Shown: positions 54,018-63,822, counted from the stretch's first letter. The stretch: DNA of 64,000 nt from Mangrovivirga cuniculi (GCF_005166025.1 NZ_CP028923.1:2234001-2298000); one strand, 5' to 3'. Numbers and translations: made by a program. Notes: generated by a model from the sequence alone, not told the origin.

Positions 54018-54518
54018 ATGAAGAAATTGATCTTGATCAGGCATGGAAAGGCTCAGGAAGCCGGAAATGCGGAAAAGGATATAGACAGAACATTAACCGG
54101 AACTGGCTTTGCTGATTCCAACCGGTTAGGTAGAGCCCTGGAGAATAAAGAGCTATTTCCTGATGTGATTATTTCTTCTAATGCCGAAAGAGCAGCATTA
54201 ACAAGTAATATTATTGCTGAAGCGGTTAAATATGACTCGTCTCAAATCAGGCATAATGATATGATCTACAATGCCTCAGTTAGAAATCTGCTTGATTTGG
54301 TAAATAACTTTAAAGAAGTATGGGATTGTGTTTATATCATAGGACATAATCCAAGTCTTAGCTATTTAGCTGAATATCTGTCTAATGCAGAGATCGGATC
54401 TGTGAGTCCGGCCGGAGCAGTAATCCTGAGAGCTGAGGTAGAGCACTGGAATGAAATTTCTAAGAATACGATGTATTTTGAAAATTATTATTCTCCTGAA
54501 TCAATGAGTAATAGCTGA
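54018..54518 (+). CDS. sixA: SixA-type histidine phosphatase
   Basis: The 166-residue protein belongs to the histidine phosphatase superfamily: the catalytic RHG lies in LILIRHGKAQEAG (residues 7-9), the second His in VYIIGHNPSLSYLAEYL (about 115), and SSNAERAALTSNII supplies the conserved Arg. SixA removes phosphate from histidines of phosphotransfer domains in E. coli. A role against phospho-histidine here is inference. It is convergent with the TlpA gene and touches it end to end. Confidence 0.87.
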   Translation: MKKLILIRHGKAQEAGNAEKDIDRTLTGTGFADSNRLGRALENKELFPDVIISSNAERAALTSNIIAEAVKYDSSQIRHNDMIYNASVRNLLDLVNNFKEVWDCVYIIGHNPSLSYLAEYLSNAEIGSVSPAGAVILRAEVEHWNEISKNTMYFENYYSPESMSNS

Positions 54519-55097
54519 TCAATTAAACAAATTGATTATTTCATCACTGTTATAATTTGCTATTCCTTCCTTCTCGTAAATAATTCTTCCTTGATCATCT
54601 ACTATCACAGTATATGGTATACTGGTGTGTGATAAAACAGTCGGAATACTGGCTAATGGACTATAAATCGGAAATGTGAATTTTTTTCTTTCCTTTAACT
54701 GAATGGCCTTATTAAAATTTTGATCTGAAGAGATCATCAAAAACCTAATATTTCTATTCTCCGTTTTCTTATATAGTTTTTCAATTGATGGCATTTCAGC
54801 CAGGCAAGGTGGACACCAGCTTGCCCAAAAATTTATAAAGGTGTAATCATAGTCTGAAAAAATATGGGCTACTCTTTTTCCTGATTCATCAATCAGGTAG
54901 ATGTTTTCATTTATTTCTTTTGTTGTATTATCAGAATTATCGACTGAAGCTTCATAGAAAGGTATTTTTATTAATAGGCTTTGCAGCGAACTCATTACAA
55001 ATAACCTTAGAGGAGGGACTAAAAAAATCACCGCAATAAGTAGTATTAAAAAATTATTTTTTATTGCTTTAATAAGTTTTGTTATCTTGCCGTTCAT
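54519..55097 (-). CDS. TlpA-type membrane-anchored thioredoxin
   Basis: The protein (192 residues from ATG 55097; an ATG 12 bp earlier would overlap the divergent gene) has an N-terminal membrane anchor (NNFLILLIAVIFLVPPL) and an exported thioredoxin domain. The active site is WASWCPPCLAEMP (Cys about 94 and 97). The cis-Pro lies in TSIPYTVIVDDQGRI. TlpA-like proteins reduce disulfides in the periplasm, for example during cytochrome c maturation. The divergent start codons are directly adjacent (CATATG). Confidence 0.9.
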   Translation of the reverse strand: MNGKITKLIKAIKNNFLILLIAVIFLVPPLRLFVMSSLQSLLIKIPFYEASVDNSDNTTKEINENIYLIDESGKRVAHIFSDYDYTFINFWASWCPPCLAEMPSIEKLYKKTENRNIRFLMISSDQNFNKAIQLKERKKFTFPIYSPLASIPTVLSHTSIPYTVIVDDQGRIIYEKEGIANYNSDEIINLFN

Positions 55098-56804
55098 ATG
55101 AGAAAGCATTTTTTTATTTTCCCGGTTTTATTATTTTTTGTATTAAGTTCTTTCAACGTTACAGGACAGAAAAAAGATTACAAAGATATTTCTCCATTGG
55201 TTATTTCAAGACAATATAAGGTAGCCAAACCACTTCTGTCCGAATTATTAAAAGAACACCCTGATTTTCCTGTCGCAAATTTATATTCAGGTAAGATATA
55301 TCAGGATATTTTTTCTGATTATGATTTCATTGCTGATAGTAGTGGGTTTTTTGAATATTACGACTCTGCCAAATATTATTATCAGCGATTTAAAAGAATC
55401 GGCAATGAAAAAGATATTAGGAAGAATGATGATTTTTATAAGGAGTTTTACCGAAGAGACCTCAGGACTGGTGAATATGATATAAAACTTTCAGATATTA
55501 TTGTCGAGATCGATCAGTCCTTTGATAAAATGGATGCTCATAAAAAAGAGGTAAAGGACTTACTTATTTTTAAATCAGATGTTGAGGATGAATATTCTGA
55601 GCTCTTAAAGAAAGTTAAGCAGAAGATTTCGACTTTTTCAAATTACAATGAATTCGTATTACTGGAAGATTCATCAATAATACCTGATTTCCAAAGTTTA
55701 TCAGATCTTTACAGGGAAAATCTTCAAAAGAGAAAATTGGCCAGTAACAAAGTTATCATCCTTGGACAAAAGCAATATGCTAATACTGCTTCTGACATAA
55801 AGACACTCAATATTGAGGAGATAAAAGAAGCTAAATTTCCTGGCTTATTTATTAATGAGAAGACTTATTACCCGGATTTGGGGTATTTCACAGAAACCTC
55901 AGTGGATGATTTGGGTAGAGTATTGAATGCGAAAAGAATATTGTATTCTGCTTTTGAGAATGAACAGTTCAACAAAAGTGATATAACTAAAGCTCAGCAA
56001 ATTCTTGATAAATTTAATGATAATGGATTGATAAGTAGTCTAATTAAATTTAAGATTCATGAAAATGAAATTCTAAATACTTTTAAAGACAGAGCTTTTG
56101 ATAGCTTATCATCTAAGGAAATAATACCGATTCTACAGGATTACGTAGTTGCTTTGTCTGAAAGTAAGATCCTTCTATCAGATGTGAGTTCTAAGAATAC
56201 TGATTTTGAGCGCTCAATTCATTTAAACTTTATTTATATAGAGTTTTACGGTAAGGTTGAATTTAATAAATGGATTCAAAAAAATCTTTCTGTAATTGAA
56301 AGTCAAATCGATTCATTAAACTCTGAAATCGATCAGCATTATTTTCGATCGAGATATGTGGTATGTGAGTCAGACACTTTTCCTGTATTCTCTTCGAATG
56401 ATATTGAAAATAAAGAGGTGATATTTAATTATACTGAAGGGGAAAGGATAATTAGCTTAGGAATCTTTTCAGAGCAGGACAGTGTGACTCTTTTGGGAAT
56501 TTATTTATTGGATTCTGATAGCTTGCTGAAGAATTATACTTTAAAAAAACAGTTTTTAAATGATTCGCTAGGTACTAAATGGAATATTAATTCTTTTGAC
56601 GAAAAAATCTATTATAAAGAAGGTTCTGCTTTTATTCATATTCTAAGCATAATGGATAATGCTCAAAGTTATCTGAAAGTAATTTATAATACTGATCCAT
56701 TATTGAAACCAATTGATTATAAAGTGATCAGAAAAGAGGAGTTTGAGGAAATCAGAAAACAGAATGTAAAAGAAAAGTCACCTGATTATGAGGTGTTGAG
56801 ATAA
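55098..56804 (+). CDS. exported hypothetical protein with TPR-like N-terminus
   Basis: The 568-residue protein has a signal peptide ending near VTGQ (residue 24). The next part, ISRQYKVAKPLLSELLKEHPDFPVANLYSGKIY, looks like a degenerate TPR pair. Long helical segments then alternate with charged turns. The C-terminal 170 residues are beta-like (VVCESDTFPVFSSND..., YTLKKQFLNDSLG). There are no known catalytic residues and I do not recognise the family. It ends with the symmetric terminator at 56806-56829. Confidence 0.72.
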   Translation: MRKHFFIFPVLLFFVLSSFNVTGQKKDYKDISPLVISRQYKVAKPLLSELLKEHPDFPVANLYSGKIYQDIFSDYDFIADSSGFFEYYDSAKYYYQRFKRIGNEKDIRKNDDFYKEFYRRDLRTGEYDIKLSDIIVEIDQSFDKMDAHKKEVKDLLIFKSDVEDEYSELLKKVKQKISTFSNYNEFVLLEDSSIIPDFQSLSDLYRENLQKRKLASNKVIILGQKQYANTASDIKTLNIEEIKEAKFPGLFINEKTYYPDLGYFTETSVDDLGRVLNAKRILYSAFENEQFNKSDITKAQQILDKFNDNGLISSLIKFKIHENEILNTFKDRAFDSLSSKEIIPILQDYVVALSESKILLSDVSSKNTDFERSIHLNFIYIEFYGKVEFNKWIQKNLSVIESQIDSLNSEIDQHYFRSRYVVCESDTFPVFSSNDIENKEVIFNYTEGERIISLGIFSEQDSVTLLGIYLLDSDSLLKNYTLKKQFLNDSLGTKWNINSFDEKIYYKEGSAFIHILSIMDNAQSYLKVIYNTDPLLKPIDYKVIRKEEFEEIRKQNVKEKSPDYEVLR

Positions 56805-56805
56805 A

Positions 56806-56829
56806 AAAAGCCGCTTTAAGCGGCTTTTA
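56806..56829. terminator. bidirectional terminator
   Basis: AAAAGCCGCTT and the complementary AAGCGGCTTTT form a perfect palindrome between the convergent 568-residue and 150-residue protein genes, with A and T runs on both sides. Confidence 0.87.
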
Positions 56830-56839
56830 TTAATATTAT

Positions 56840-57292
56840 TTAATCTTCTATTATTTTTCTCCAGTCATTGAATCTCTCCGTGATCTTTTTAGAGATCTTA
56901 TCGAAGTTTTCCCAGCTATCTTCAACATGGTATATCGAAGGAAGATCTCCGGCAAGTACTGTTTGATAATCTTTTTTGTAAATACCACCACCATAATAAT
57001 AGTAGGTGAACATATTTCCCTTTTTATTAAAAAGTTCAAAACCAAGATACCCATCCCATAATTCACTTAAAAGGGCAGGGGAGATCACTTTGTTATTGAA
57101 CCTGATAATTTGAATTTCACTTTCATCTTCAAAATATTCCGAATAAAGTTCATTTTGAATTATCCATCCTAGATACATGCCGATGTGAACATATGCTTGT
57201 TCGATTGGTAAAGTTTCAGGGAAATTACCTAAAAAATGATTTCGTGCATTATCATAAATGGTCTTTTGCTTTGCCGACTTTTCTGAATTCAT
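56840..57292 (-). CDS. hypothetical protein
   Basis: The 150-residue soluble protein has the segment TIYDNARNHFLGNFPETLPIEQAYVHIGMYLGWIIQ near the start, a Phe/Tyr-rich middle (FTYYYYGGGIYKKDYQTVLAG) and a helical end. I recall this N-terminal pattern from a conserved family of unknown function (possibly DUF7832), but I cannot confirm that. There is no signal peptide. It is a single gene between a terminator and the SpmAB gene. Confidence 0.7.
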   Translation of the reverse strand: MNSEKSAKQKTIYDNARNHFLGNFPETLPIEQAYVHIGMYLGWIIQNELYSEYFEDESEIQIIRFNNKVISPALLSELWDGYLGFELFNKKGNMFTYYYYGGGIYKKDYQTVLAGDLPSIYHVEDSWENFDKISKKITERFNDWRKIIED

Positions 57293-57408
57293 AATTTGGC
57301 TTCTAGAGAGTTTAAAAAAATAAAACGAACTCTAAGTTAATCAAAGGTTAGGTGATTAGGTTCCGTTTGTAATTTATTTCTTTAATTTAAATAAAATGAA
57401 CTAACAAT

Positions 57409-58650
57409 TTAAACTTTATCTCCAAAAAATAAATAAGCACACATGATAGCTGCAATGATTCCTATAAGGTCAGCTATCAATCCACCAGCTACTGCATACC
57501 TTGTATTTCTTATACTAACAGATCCAAAATAAAGGGCGAGTACATAAAATGTTGTTTCAGTACTTCCCAGCATTACTGAAGATAAAAGAGTTTGAAAAGA
57601 ATCAGGACCAAATTGGTCAGCCATTACTTGTATTGTAGCTAAAGCTCCACTTCCACTCAATGGCCTGATAAAGGCAGTGAGTAGCGAAGGAACGAAAGAT
57701 GTGTCCAGTGATAGGGATTCAAAAAGATATTCAAACATGACGATGATGTTTTCCAGTATCAGGCTGGATTTCAGCAAGGCAATGGCAGCCAGAATAGCTA
57801 CCAGGTACGGAATTATTTTTACACTAATCTGAAATCCTTCTTTTGCGCCATCGATAAAGCTTTCATAGACATTGACTTTCTTTTTCCAGGCAATAGAAAT
57901 AAATACTACAACGATAAGGAGGATTATGAAATTACCCGCAAATGTACTGATCTGTTGTACCTGATCTGAAGAAAGCTTTGTGAAAAAATAGAGAATTCCA
58001 ACAATAAAAACGGTCATTGATCCGATGTATAGCAAGATAACTCTATTGAGTAAATTGATTTTTTGCCAGATAGCCATCACGATCAATCCACCCATAGAAG
58101 AGAAGAAGGTTGCAATTATTATTGGAAGGAATATGACCCCGGGATTTTCTGTTCCTGCTTTTTCAAGTACTGCCAGAGCTGTTATGGGGATTACAGTAAG
58201 GCCGCTGGTGTTCAGAACAAGAAACATAATCTGGGCATTAGAAGCTTTGTGCTTATGAGGATTGAGTTCCTGAAGGCCTTGCATTGCTTTTAATCCCAGC
58301 GGTGTAGCAGCATTGCCTAATCCGAGAAAATTAGCTGAGAAATTCATTACTATGTTACCTATTACCGGGTGTCCACTTGGGATTTCCGGAAAAATTCTGA
58401 TAAAGAAAGGGTTTACCAATTTAGAAATAAACCGAATCATTCCGGCTTTTTCACCCACTCTGAGTATCCCGAGCCAAAGTGCAATTGTACCTGTAAGATA
58501 AATAGCCAATTCAAATCCATTTTGAGCTGCTTCCATCATACTATTGACCATTGCAGTAAAAATCGCAACGTCCCCAAAGACTATAAACCGGAGTATAGCA
58601 GCAACAAAAGAAAGAATAAAAAAAAGTATAAAAATGTAATTGAGTATCAT
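57409..58650 (-). CDS. fused SpmA/SpmB nucleoside-recognition membrane protein
   Basis: The 413-residue integral membrane protein joins two Gate (nucleoside recognition) domains in one chain, matching SpmA (about 1-200) followed by SpmB (about 220-413). Conserved parts are NFSANFLGLGNAATPLGLKAM and LTVIPITALAVL in the first half, and RPLSGSGALATIQVM with LGSTETTFYVLALYFGSV in the second. In Bacillus the separate proteins are needed for spore core dehydration; in non-spore formers the substrate is unknown. Confidence 0.9.
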   Translation of the reverse strand: MILNYIFILFFILSFVAAILRFIVFGDVAIFTAMVNSMMEAAQNGFELAIYLTGTIALWLGILRVGEKAGMIRFISKLVNPFFIRIFPEIPSGHPVIGNIVMNFSANFLGLGNAATPLGLKAMQGLQELNPHKHKASNAQIMFLVLNTSGLTVIPITALAVLEKAGTENPGVIFLPIIIATFFSSMGGLIVMAIWQKINLLNRVILLYIGSMTVFIVGILYFFTKLSSDQVQQISTFAGNFIILLIVVVFISIAWKKKVNVYESFIDGAKEGFQISVKIIPYLVAILAAIALLKSSLILENIIVMFEYLFESLSLDTSFVPSLLTAFIRPLSGSGALATIQVMADQFGPDSFQTLLSSVMLGSTETTFYVLALYFGSVSIRNTRYAVAGGLIADLIGIIAAIMCAYLFFGDKV

Positions 58651-58704
58651 AAAAGGTGGTGCCCTAAACAGATTAACATTATAACGATAATAACTTATTT
58701 ATAA

Positions 58705-59424
58705 TTATGTTTTAACCATATTTTTTAAAACAGCAATTTGAACAGCCGATATTCCTGCAGTTTCTGTTCTTAGCCTGAATTCCCCTAATGTTACAGGCTT
58801 AAAACCATGATTTATCGCGTTATGGTATTCTTCTTTCGAAAAATCACCTTCAGGTCCTATTAGAATATCAGCATCTTCGTCAGCAAGAATCTCTTCATAC
58901 AGGTGCACAGGCTGTTTTTCTTCCACATAGCAAATGAATTTTTGATGATTATCATTCTTGATTAGAATCTCAGAAAATTTCACCGGACCCTCAAGCTGTG
59001 GTAAATGATATCTTCCTGCTTGCTTTGCTGCTGAAATAATTTTTTTTTCTATTCTGTCCGTTTTGAACTTCTTCCTTTCGGTATTATCAGTCAAAACAAT
59101 AGTTATCTTTCCCACGCCCAACTCTACAGCTTTTTCACTAAACCACTCCATTCTATCAGAGTTTTTAGTAGGAGCAATAATTATATTTATATCAGGAAGA
59201 TCGTTTTTAAAATATTGTTGGTCAAGAATTGCTAATTCACAAGACTTTTTTGATGTACTTGTAATTTTGCAGGTATACAGATAACCTTTTCCATCCATTA
59301 CATGAATTTCATCACCGGTAGTTTTTCTAAGTACTCGGACACAGTGAATGGCTTCCTGCTCCGGAAGTTTGCTATCAGTTTTAATTTCTGGATGATAAAA
59401 TAACTGCATATTGGTATTAGACAA
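58705..59424 (-). CDS. rsmE: 16S rRNA m3U1498 methyltransferase
   Basis: RsmE methylates uridine 1498 of 16S rRNA with SAM. The 239-residue protein has the PUA-like N-terminal domain (HCVRVLRKTTGDEIHVMDGKG) and a SPOUT knot domain with IGPEGDFSKEEYHNAINHG and LGEFRLRTETAGISA, which form the SAM pocket. It lies downstream of citrate synthase on the same strand, but a strong terminator between them at 59438 suggests separate transcription. Confidence 0.95.
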   Translation of the reverse strand: MSNTNMQLFYHPEIKTDSKLPEQEAIHCVRVLRKTTGDEIHVMDGKGYLYTCKITSTSKKSCELAILDQQYFKNDLPDINIIIAPTKNSDRMEWFSEKAVELGVGKITIVLTDNTERKKFKTDRIEKKIISAAKQAGRYHLPQLEGPVKFSEILIKNDNHQKFICYVEEKQPVHLYEEILADEDADILIGPEGDFSKEEYHNAINHGFKPVTLGEFRLRTETAGISAVQIAVLKNMVKT

Positions 59425-59431
59425 CAGACAT

Positions 59432-59456
59432 AAAAAAAGCCCCGAAGTACGGGGCT
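59432..59456 (-). terminator. terminator of gltA
   Basis: AGCCCCG and CGGGGCT around a short loop form the stem. The minus-strand copy ends with seven T residues. It lies between the gltA stop and the rsmE start. Confidence 0.87.
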
Positions 59457-59479
59457 ATAAATTTATAATAATATATCTA

Positions 59480-60766
59480 TTATCGCTTACTCATTTCTAC
59501 ATAATCTCGAACATTTTCACCAGTATAGATCTGACGAGGACGACCAATTGGCTCGTTGTTCTCTCTCATCTCTAACCACTGAGATATCCAGCCCGGAAGA
59601 CGTCCCATTGCAAACATTACAGTGAACATCTCTGTAGGGATTCCCATCGCTCTATAAATAATACCACTGTAGAAATCTACGTTAGGGAATAATTTTCTTT
59701 CGATGAAGTATTCATCTTTAAGAGCTGTTTCTTCCAGTTTTTTAGCAATTTCCAGAACGGGATCTTCAACACCAAGTTTAGCAAGTACTTCATCAGCATG
59801 CTTTTTGATGATCTTAGCTCTAGGATCGAAGTTTTTATAAACTCTGTGTCCAAAGCCCATCAGTCTGAATGGATCATTCTTATCTTTTGCTTTCTTAATG
59901 TATTTTTCAACATCACCGCCATCTTTTTTGATGTTGTCAAGCATTTCAATCACAGCCTGGTTAGCACCTCCGTGGAGTGGACCCCAAAGTGCGTTTACTC
60001 CTGCTGAAATTGAAGTATAAAGTGATGCATGACTTGAACCTACCATTCTTACAGTAGATGTAGAACAGTTTTGCTCATGGTCGGCATGTAAAATTAATAG
60101 TGTATCTAATGCATTACTTATAACTGGATCTACTTCATGTTTTTCTGCCGGTAGGGCAAACATCATTTTAAGGAAGTTTGAAACGTAGTCAAGAGTATTG
60201 TCCGGATAATTGACAGGATGTCCTACTTCATTTTTATATGCCCATGCAGCCATTGTAGGAAGTTTTGCCAACAACCTAACAATGCTCAGTTTAACGCCAT
60301 CTATCGATCTGTTTGGATCTAAGCTTTCAGGGTAAAATGCCGTTAAAGAAGTAATTAAAGAAGATAAAACGCCCATTGGATGAGCATTTGAAGGAAAACC
60401 TTCTAAAATGCGTTTGATATCCTCGTGCACCATTGTATGCATTTTGATATCATAAATCCACTGATCGTATTCTTCAGCAGTTGGAAGTTTACCGTAAATT
60501 AGTAAGTAAGCTACCTCCAGAAAATTTGATTTATCACAAAGATCTTCAATCGAATAACCCCTGTATCTTAAAATCCCTTCTTCACCATTCAGGAATGTGA
60601 TCTTACTAGTAGTAGAACCTGTGTTTTTAAATCCATAATCCAAAGTGATGTAGCCGGACTGAGCACGTAATTTACTTATGTCAAGCGCCTTTTCACCTTC
60701 GGTTCCTTCTATTACAGGTAAATCATATTTTTTACCCTCTATAATTATTTCCGCAGATTTAGACAT
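59480..60766 (-). CDS. gltA: citrate synthase
   Basis: GltA condenses acetyl-CoA and oxaloacetate to start the TCA cycle. The 428-residue length and motifs match the hexameric type: LNGEEGILRYRGYSIEDL at the start, LHADHEQNCSTSTVRMVGSS, the active-site His in GPLHGGANQAV, the second His in FGHRVYKNFDPRAK and the Asp in FPNVDFYSGIIYRAMGIP. It is a single-gene unit with its own terminator. Confidence 0.97.
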   Translation of the reverse strand: MSKSAEIIIEGKKYDLPVIEGTEGEKALDISKLRAQSGYITLDYGFKNTGSTTSKITFLNGEEGILRYRGYSIEDLCDKSNFLEVAYLLIYGKLPTAEEYDQWIYDIKMHTMVHEDIKRILEGFPSNAHPMGVLSSLITSLTAFYPESLDPNRSIDGVKLSIVRLLAKLPTMAAWAYKNEVGHPVNYPDNTLDYVSNFLKMMFALPAEKHEVDPVISNALDTLLILHADHEQNCSTSTVRMVGSSHASLYTSISAGVNALWGPLHGGANQAVIEMLDNIKKDGGDVEKYIKKAKDKNDPFRLMGFGHRVYKNFDPRAKIIKKHADEVLAKLGVEDPVLEIAKKLEETALKDEYFIERKLFPNVDFYSGIIYRAMGIPTEMFTVMFAMGRLPGWISQWLEMRENNEPIGRPRQIYTGENVRDYVEMSKR

Positions 60767-61103
60767 ATTTATTGCGATCTTATTTATTGTTAGACAAAAA
60801 TCAAATTCTCTATCAGTGCTTTATGAGGTATCACTACTAGTGCATACTAAAATTACCTGCATAAAGTTTAATTCCAGTATAAAAATTAATTCAACCAACC
60901 GATTGTTAGGTTTTGATTGAATTGCAGCGAAATTAATTAAAAGTGACTCAATTTGAAAGTTGTTTAAACGAAATCTGTAACGTTTTCTGAAACATTTATT
61001 ATGGTAATCAAATCAAATTGAAATTTATCGTTTGAAAATGCTTGTTACCCATCTGTCAAACAATTATTCACTATTCTTATTTATATAGGTTATAAAAAGG
61101 TTT
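60767..61103. other. 337-bp divergent intergenic region
   Basis: This AT-rich gap separates the divergent gltA and photolyase-family genes and must hold both promoters. I see no full TAnnTTTG match in a good position, no repeat array and no small gene. The ATG at 61104 is preceded by AAAAAGG, a modest ribosome site. Confidence 0.45.
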
Positions 61104-62558
61104 ATGAATATTGTCTGGTTTAAACGAGATTTAAGATTAAGTGATCACTTACCCTTGTTGGAAGCTATTAAAGCTGATGAGCCAACATTACTACTATATA
61201 TTTATGAACCATCACTGATTAATGACAGGCATTATTCTATAAGACATTGGCGTTTCGTTCAACAATCATTAAATGTACTTAATGAAGTGCTAATTAAAGC
61301 AGGGAATAAGATTTATATATTTTATGGGAATGCCACAGAGGTATTTGGTTATCTGATTAAAAATTACCCTGTCAAAAATATCTATTCACATGTTGAAACA
61401 GGATTAAAATTAACTTATCAAAGGGACCTTGATTTAAATGATTTATTTAAAAACAATAAAATTCAGTGGTTTGAGTATAATCAAAATGGTGTAAAAAGAG
61501 GATTGAAAAACCGGGAAGGGTGGGTGAAAAACTGGTATGACTTTATGCAGAAAGAAATCCCTCATATTGAAGTTAATAAAGTCAGGCCAGTTGATTTAAC
61601 TATTCCGGAAGTATTCCAAATTCGCAAATCTTTTCAAAAGAAACTCCTGACACTAAACAATGAGATGCAAAGGGGAGGATTTAATTATGCCCGGAGATAT
61701 TTAAGAAGTTTTCTATTAAAGCGACACCAGGATTATAATAAAAATATAAGTAAGCCAAATTTATCTTTTAAATCCTGTAGCAGATTGTCGCCATATTTAG
61801 CATGGGGTAATATTTCTGTTAGAGAGGTCTATCAATATGTGGGATCTAAACAAAATTTAGCTAATAAACGTAGCATTTCAGCATTTAAATCCAGGTTGCG
61901 TTGGCATTGCCATTTTATTCAAAAGTTTGAAATGGAACACGAAATGGAATGGCGTCCGATTAATAAAGGATATGATTTGTTAGAGTATGATTTTGATCAA
62001 AAAATATATAATGCCTGGAGAACAGGGAATACAGGTTTTCCAATGGTTGATGCATCTATGAGGAGCCTTATCAGAAAAGGCTATGTAAATTTTAGAATGA
62101 GAGCAATGCTGATTTCATTTTTATGCCATTTATGTAATCAGTCATGGGAAAATGCTTCAACCTGGTTATCAAAGTTGTTTCTCGATTTTGAGCCTGGAAT
62201 ACATTACCCTCAAATTCAAATGCAGGCTGGCCTAACAGGCATTAATACCATTAGAATTTATAATCCTGTTAAACAAGCATATGAAAATGATGAGAAGGGA
62301 AATTTTATTAAAGAATTCGTTCCTGAATTAAAAGATGTTCCTGTTCCATTGCTATTTGAACCCCATAAATTAACTGCTTCAGAGCAAATAATGTACAATT
62401 GCAGAATTGGAGAGGATTATCCAAAACCACTTTTTGAACTTTCAAAGGCATATTCAGCAGCCAGAGAAAGGTTATGGAAGCTTCATAAATCTGCTCCGGT
62501 AAAAAATGACAAGAATCGAATTCTTAAGAAACATACTGTCAAAGACCGGAAAGTATAA
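61104..62558 (+). CDS. cryptochrome/photolyase-family flavoprotein
   Basis: The 484-residue protein starts with the antenna-domain pattern IVWFKRDLRLSDHLPL and has the FAD-binding half with LSPYLAWGNISVREVYQY, RLRWHCHFIQKFEME and RTGNTGFPMVDASMRSLIRKG. The segment IYNPVKQ, with FIKEFVPELKDVPVP, matches the end of the FAD domain. Where classical photolyases have the Trp-x-Trp of the electron-transfer chain, this protein reads PQIQMQAGLTG, so it may belong to a divergent subgroup with another electron path. DNA repair activity is likely but not proven. It is followed by the YhaO-like gene after a 28-bp gap. Confidence 0.87.
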   Translation: MNIVWFKRDLRLSDHLPLLEAIKADEPTLLLYIYEPSLINDRHYSIRHWRFVQQSLNVLNEVLIKAGNKIYIFYGNATEVFGYLIKNYPVKNIYSHVETGLKLTYQRDLDLNDLFKNNKIQWFEYNQNGVKRGLKNREGWVKNWYDFMQKEIPHIEVNKVRPVDLTIPEVFQIRKSFQKKLLTLNNEMQRGGFNYARRYLRSFLLKRHQDYNKNISKPNLSFKSCSRLSPYLAWGNISVREVYQYVGSKQNLANKRSISAFKSRLRWHCHFIQKFEMEHEMEWRPINKGYDLLEYDFDQKIYNAWRTGNTGFPMVDASMRSLIRKGYVNFRMRAMLISFLCHLCNQSWENASTWLSKLFLDFEPGIHYPQIQMQAGLTGINTIRIYNPVKQAYENDEKGNFIKEFVPELKDVPVPLLFEPHKLTASEQIMYNCRIGEDYPKPLFELSKAYSAARERLWKLHKSAPVKNDKNRILKKHTVKDRKV

Positions 62559-62586
62559 TTCAGATTGTTATATTAAATTTGTTTTG

Positions 62587-63822
62587 ATGAATGAGCCAAT
62601 AATTTTTTTACATACGGGTGATGTCCACCTTGATAGTCCGTTCAAGGGAATTAAAGAAAACAATCGTATTCTGGCAAAGAAACTCACTGATGCATCTTAT
62701 GATTCATTTAAACTATTAATAAGCCATGCTATCAGCGATAATGTAGATTTTGTTTTGATTTCGGGTGATCTTTTTGATTCAGAAAAGAAGAGCCTTAAAA
62801 CCATTTTATTTTTAAAGGAACAGTTTGATTTACTTTTAGAAAGGAATATTAAAGTGATAGCTATAGCAGGAAATCACGATCCTTACTTCTCATGGCCTGA
62901 TGATCTGATTTCTCATAAAGCTCTTCACCTATTTGAGCCGGGAAAAGTTTCATCTTTAGTTCTTGAATCAAAGAAAGGACTGAAAGTTAATTTTACCGGG
63001 TATTCATATAATTCAAAAGTATTGAGAGAATCAATACATGGTCAGTATGAAATCTCAAAAGATGCCGATTTTAATATAGCCTTGCTCCATGGAAGTGTGG
63101 GTGATATTAAAAATGAGCATCATCGGTATGCTCCATTTAATATTAGTGATTTAAAAGATACAGAATTCGATTATTGGGCATTAGGACATATACATAAGCC
63201 GGAAATTCTTGGGGATCGAATAGCTTACTGTGGGATTCCTCAACCAAGAAATTTTAAGGAGTTATCAGGGGGTAATTATCTAAAAGTAAATTTAAACGAT
63301 AATAAAAAACCCGAACTGAACTATATAAATATTAGTAAGGTTGAATTTAGAAGTATTGAAGTAGCCGTAACTGAAAAAGATAATATAACCTCATGTATAA
63401 AAGCAATAAAAGATGCCCTTACGGATTCTGATGATGACAAGTTTTATGTGAATAGGGTGAATTTATACGGAGATTCAAACTCCTTGTATAATTACTTTAA
63501 AGTAGAATCTAACAAAGAGGACTTTATCGATAATTTGAATGAGTTTTATGACAATCAGTTAGTGGATGATATTTTCCCCAATCTGGAACAGTACATCGAA
63601 AGAGAAAAGTTTTTTAATGCAAATTCTTTTTTTAAAGAATTAAGTAATCTATTGGAAAAATATCCTTTTGCTGAACACCTTGAGACTGGCTACTTAAAAA
63701 ATAAAAGTTTAAAACGGATCACTGATAAAATCTTAGCTGAGGAAGAGAAAAGACCAAGCAAACAGGATTTAGAACGAATTTTGATTGATTTATTTAAAGC
63801 AGAGTTTGATGAGGATATTTGA
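62587..63822 (+). CDS. DNA repair metallophosphoesterase (YhaO / SbcD-like)
   Basis: I choose ATG 62587 (MNEPIIFLHTGDVHLDSPFKG, 411 residues). An earlier ATG at 62506 would add 27 residues and overlap the previous gene. The metal-binding motifs of the calcineurin-like fold are all present: TGDVHLDSP, ISGDLFDS, IAGNHDPY, LLHGSV and GHIHKPEI. Together with the next, truncated AAA gene it forms a YhaO/YhaN-type nuclease-ATPase pair related to SbcD/SbcC and Mre11/Rad50. The two overlap by 14 bp. Confidence 0.9.
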   Translation: MNEPIIFLHTGDVHLDSPFKGIKENNRILAKKLTDASYDSFKLLISHAISDNVDFVLISGDLFDSEKKSLKTILFLKEQFDLLLERNIKVIAIAGNHDPYFSWPDDLISHKALHLFEPGKVSSLVLESKKGLKVNFTGYSYNSKVLRESIHGQYEISKDADFNIALLHGSVGDIKNEHHRYAPFNISDLKDTEFDYWALGHIHKPEILGDRIAYCGIPQPRNFKELSGGNYLKVNLNDNKKPELNYINISKVEFRSIEVAVTEKDNITSCIKAIKDALTDSDDDKFYVNRVNLYGDSNSLYNYFKVESNKEDFIDNLNEFYDNQLVDDIFPNLEQYIEREKFFNANSFFKELSNLLEKYPFAEHLETGYLKNKSLKRITDKILAEEEKRPSKQDLERILIDLFKAEFDEDI

